Shown here one piece after another: positions 61,304-64,000 of a stretch of 64,000 nt of DNA; positions within the stretch are counted from its first letter, which is position 1; every line of letters starts with the position of its first letter. Location: assembly GCF_000145215.1 (NCBI RefSeq), contig NC_014392.1:1310001-1374000 (forward strand). Direction: 5' to 3'. A program made the position numbers and the translations under genes. This DNA comes from Caldicellulosiruptor obsidiansis OB47 (GTDB taxonomy: Bacteria > Bacillota > Thermoanaerobacteria > Caldicellulosiruptorales > Caldicellulosiruptoraceae). Under the pieces are notes generated by a model. It was not told where the DNA came from. It worked only from the letters and a program-made list of their open reading frames with translations, and did no database searches.

Positions 61304-61951
61304 TTAAAATTGTGTAACAGGCTTAACAACTATTGTTTCATTTTCTATATAAGCTATCTCAGCAACCCCTTTTTCATGCTTATTATCTTCATCAGGCGCC
61401 CTCGCAATTATATTGGCGATCCTGATCTGAACAGGGTCCATCTCAAGTGCAAAAACTACCGCATTTTTATTACCAGAAATGCCTGCATGTGCAATTCCTC
61501 TGAGCGCTCCCAGGACAATTATGTTATTTTTAGATATCACCTCAGCTCCTGGATTTACATCACCTATAATTATTAAGTCAGACTCGGATGTTATAACCTG
61601 TCCAGACCGAAGTGTTCCTTTATGTATCTTTGCATTAAGCTGCTCTTCTTTTATATCTTCGGAACTTTCTCCTACAGTTGAGAGAAGATTATGAAAACTA
61701 ATCTCGTCCCATGGGAATATTATATCATGCACCCCTCCAAATGTTTTCATTATCTCTATTAGCTTTTGTAACTCATAACTATTAAGTCTTCTTCCTATAA
61801 ACTGGATGGGAATTTCATATCCTGAAAAAAAATTTTTGCCGTTTATAACTTTTTGTTTAAAATGATCACAGATTATCTCAAAATCACAACTACTGTCCAA
61901 AATCACAGCTATTCCTTTCCCAAACCCCTTTAAAACAACAGGTTCGTTCAA
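61304..61951 (-). CDS. minC: Septum inhibitor MinC
   Basis: The TTG at 61951 with GGAGG 7 bases upstream gives 215 residues, LNEPVVLKGFGKGIAV onward. The N-terminal FtsZ-inhibiting domain is followed at about residue 105 by the beta-helical C-terminal MinD-binding domain (GTLRSGQVITSESDLIIIGDVNPGAEVIS, NIIVLGALRGIAHAG). A frame from 62014 would overlap mrdA without a ribosome site. Confidence 0.92.
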   Translation of the reverse strand: MNEPVVLKGFGKGIAVILDSSCDFEIICDHFKQKVINGKNFFSGYEIPIQFIGRRLNSYELQKLIEIMKTFGGVHDIIFPWDEISFHNLLSTVGESSEDIKEEQLNAKIHKGTLRSGQVITSESDLIIIGDVNPGAEVISKNNIIVLGALRGIAHAGISGNKNAVVFALEMDPVQIRIANIIARAPDEDNKHEKGVAEIAYIENETIVVKPVTQF

Positions 61952-61967
61952 AATAAATCCTCCCCCT

Positions 61968-64000
61968 TTATGGCAGCTTTTTCTCTTCTTGCTGAGGTAA
62001 ATTAAAATAAGCATCTATTATATCCCTTGCAACATATGCAGCATATGAACCATGCCCACCATTTTCTAAAACAATAGCAAAGGCAATCTGGGGGTTATCA
62101 TAAGGTGCAAAACCAACAAACCATGCATGAGCAGCTGATGAGTTTGAATACTGCGAAGTTCCCGTTTTTCCTGCTACAGTAAACGGCAAATCTTTAAACG
62201 CTTGTCTTGCCGTTCCTCCTTCTTCACTTGTAACGCTCTTCATCCCTTCAAAAACTGCCTTTTTTGTTGATTCATACATCTTTACCTTGCTGAGTACTTT
62301 TGGCACAGACTTATAGATGACTTTTCCATTGGAATCCACAATCCTGTCTATGAGGTTCACTTGATATCTTGTCCCACCATTTGCAACAGTTGCAATAAAA
62401 CTTGCCATCTGGATAGGTGTAAATGCATTTATAGACTGACCAATAGCTGCTAAAATCGTATCACCTGGATACCAAGGTTGGTTAAAAATCTTCTTTTTGT
62501 TCTCTTCATTGGCAAGAATTCCATTTGATTCTCCATCAAGTTGAATACCTGTCTTCCCACCTAATCCAAATAATTGCGCATATTTAACTATTCTTTCTAT
62601 TCCAAGTCTTCTACCAGTCTCATAGAAAAATACATTACACGAAACCTTAAGAGCGTCTTCCACATTAACCCAACCGTGTGTTGTATGATATCTATTCCAT
62701 ATCCAGCAAGCAGGAGTAAACCCTGACTTTGCGTAATACATATATCTACCTGTATCCAATATTTTTTCGTCTGGCTTGATGACACCTTCCTGAAGACCTG
62801 CAATTGCTGTGAGTATTTTAAAAGTTGAACCAGGAGGATAAACCCCGGCAATTGCCCTGTTAAACATTGGTCTTGTGGGGTCATTAATCAACTTATTCCA
62901 TTCACTGGTAGTGATACCTTTTATGAATATGTTAGGATTGTATGAAGGATAACTTGTGAGAGCAAGAACATTGCCTGTTTTTACATCAATTACCACCGCA
63001 GCACCGCTGTTTGCTTTTTGAAATCTCTCACCATAATCACCATTTCTTATATTCTCTAAAACTTTTTTGAGCGATTCATAAGCAACTTTCTGAAGCTTAG
63101 AATCTATGGTCAGATAAACATTTGCTCCCTTTGTTGGTTGTTTTTCTATCTTGACATCATTTATCCTTCCAAATTTGTCAACTTCAATGAGCTGAAGTCC
63201 ATCTTTACCACGCAAATAATCTTCGCATCTTTTTTCTATTCCATCAACACCAATTAAACTATCCTGAGAATATCCTTTGTCTTTAAACTTTTCGTATTGT
63301 TCTTGAGTTATTTTACCTATCCTTCCTACCACGAACGCGTTGTATATTGCATCCTTGTAAACTCTTACTGCCTTTGCTTCTATGTTTACAGACGAAAAAT
63401 CTCTGCGCCTTTCTTCAATCTCAGCAATAGTCTTCATGGAAATGTCAATTGCAATTGTAACAGGTTGATACATTTGATAATAGTTATAAAATAGCATATC
63501 TTCAATAGCCATTACTTGAAGAGTAGTTTGCAGGTCAAGATTTTCTGGAATATAAAATTTCTTTCTCAAAAATTCAAAAGCTTGCTGCGCAGAAAAATTC
63601 AAAGGAATTTCTCTGTCTTTTTTCCATTGGATTTCTACTTTCTTTGCAAGTTTCTTGTCTTTAATACCAAAGTTAAATCTGATTGGATTTATGTCAATTT
63701 TAAATTGATTTATAATTTTGTCTCCATTTTTATTTAGAATATTCACAATTTCTATTATCTTTTTTGTAAAGTCTCTTTTTTGATTTTCAGTTCGAAGTTG
63801 CTGAGTTTTCATAATCTGGAGAACATAGGCAGGCCTGTTGTCAGCAAGTGGTCTACCATTTTTATCATAGATAATACCCCTTGGTGCCTCCAAGTTTGCT
63901 TTTTGCATTAATTTCTTTTCTGAAAGCTCATAATAATAGTCTCCCTTTACAATCTGCAAATAGCTCAAGCGCACAATAAGAATTAACACAAGGGATATAA
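61968..64000 (-). CDS. mrdA: Penicillin-binding protein 2 (elongation transpeptidase), N-terminus outside window
   Basis: The frame is open to the last base of the window; the visible start is inside the membrane helix, so only a short N-terminus is missing. The dimerisation domain begins EAPRGIIYDKNGRPLADN. The transpeptidase domain carries the active-site serine in PPGSTFKILTA, SCN in KVSCNVFFYETG and KTG in VAGKTGTSQ, followed by HAWFVGFAPYDNPQIAFA. It crosslinks peptidoglycan in the elongasome with RodA, encoded four genes on. Confidence 0.93.
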   Translation of the reverse strand, partial: ISLVLILIVRLSYLQIVKGDYYYELSEKKLMQKANLEAPRGIIYDKNGRPLADNRPAYVLQIMKTQQLRTENQKRDFTKKIIEIVNILNKNGDKIINQFKIDINPIRFNFGIKDKKLAKKVEIQWKKDREIPLNFSAQQAFEFLRKKFYIPENLDLQTTLQVMAIEDMLFYNYYQMYQPVTIAIDISMKTIAEIEERRRDFSSVNIEAKAVRVYKDAIYNAFVVGRIGKITQEQYEKFKDKGYSQDSLIGVDGIEKRCEDYLRGKDGLQLIEVDKFGRINDVKIEKQPTKGANVYLTIDSKLQKVAYESLKKVLENIRNGDYGERFQKANSGAAVVIDVKTGNVLALTSYPSYNPNIFIKGITTSEWNKLINDPTRPMFNRAIAGVYPPGSTFKILTAIAGLQEGVIKPDEKILDTGRYMYYAKSGFTPACWIWNRYHTTHGWVNVEDALKVSCNVFFYETGRRLGIERIVKYAQLFGLGGKTGIQLDGESNGILANEENKKKIFNQPWYPGDTILAAIGQSINAFTPIQMASFIATVANGGTRYQVNLIDRIVDSNGKVIYKSVPKVLSKVKMYESTKKAVFEGMKSVTSEEGGTARQAFKDLPFTVAGKTGTSQYSNSSAAHAWFVGFAPYDNPQIAFAIVLENGGHGSYAAYVARDIIDAYFNLPQQEEKKLP

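Overview
The window reads as low-GC Gram-positive chromosome from an anaerobic, Clostridia-like Firmicute. The evidence is AT-rich DNA, GGAGG ribosome sites with several TTG/GTG starts, spo0A/spoIVB/spoVB-type genes, divIVA-ylm cell-division genes and an ispH-rpsA fusion. Gene content and order resemble Caldicellulosiruptor and relatives; that assignment is inference. No tRNA, rRNA or CRISPR array was seen.

Layout. (1) 1-5.2 kb: a frameshifted secreted protein with calcium-binding (thrombospondin type 3) repeats and a von Willebrand A domain, a YteA-type zinc-finger protein, a frameshifted DUF5665 membrane protein, and on the + strand the methionine-salvage pair mtnP-mtnA. (2) 5.2-21 kb: an accessory island. 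It holds a BlaI repressor, a BlaR1-like M56 protease, a secreted amidase and a lipoprotein in one operon, two decayed copies of the same promoter-regulator segment standing upstream of different exported-protein genes, a VanZ-like protein, an IS110-family element with a candidate bridge-RNA region, remnants of IS110 and ISL3 transposases, and a duplicated mtnA tail. (3) 21-64 kb: a long run of minus-strand housekeeping genes.

Read in transcription order (high to low coordinate), the housekeeping block is: mrdA(PBP2)-minC-minD-minE-rodA-mgsA-steA-steB-GT2-MraY-like-speE-speB (elongation, division-site placement, a probable lipid-linked glycan step, polyamines); a three-part biotin carboxyltransferase set (12S-type subunit, small protein, biotin carrier, 5S-type subunit); ypmA-like-rpiR-phosphatase-hutP-aroH-cmk-plsC-ispH/rpsA-PRC-small ORF-AI-2E; alaS-hinT-nadK-argR-recN-spoIVB; spo0A; spoVB-like-proC-rnhA-DUF3866-nudF-endoQ-ylmE-sepF-ylmG-ylmH-divIVA-ileS; and aroB.

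The most unusual part is the island. The BlaR1-like protein lacks a penicillin-binding sensor and instead ends in a domain of about 160 residues that is also the N-terminal domain of the amidase encoded next to it (30 of 39 residues identical in the best stretch). The promoter/operator in front of blaI occurs three times, each time pointing at different cell-surface cargo, and a related palindrome (TTACAATTGTA) overlaps the -35 of two further promoters. Together this looks like a modular cell-surface regulon run by one sensor-protease/repressor pair; the regulatory links are inference.
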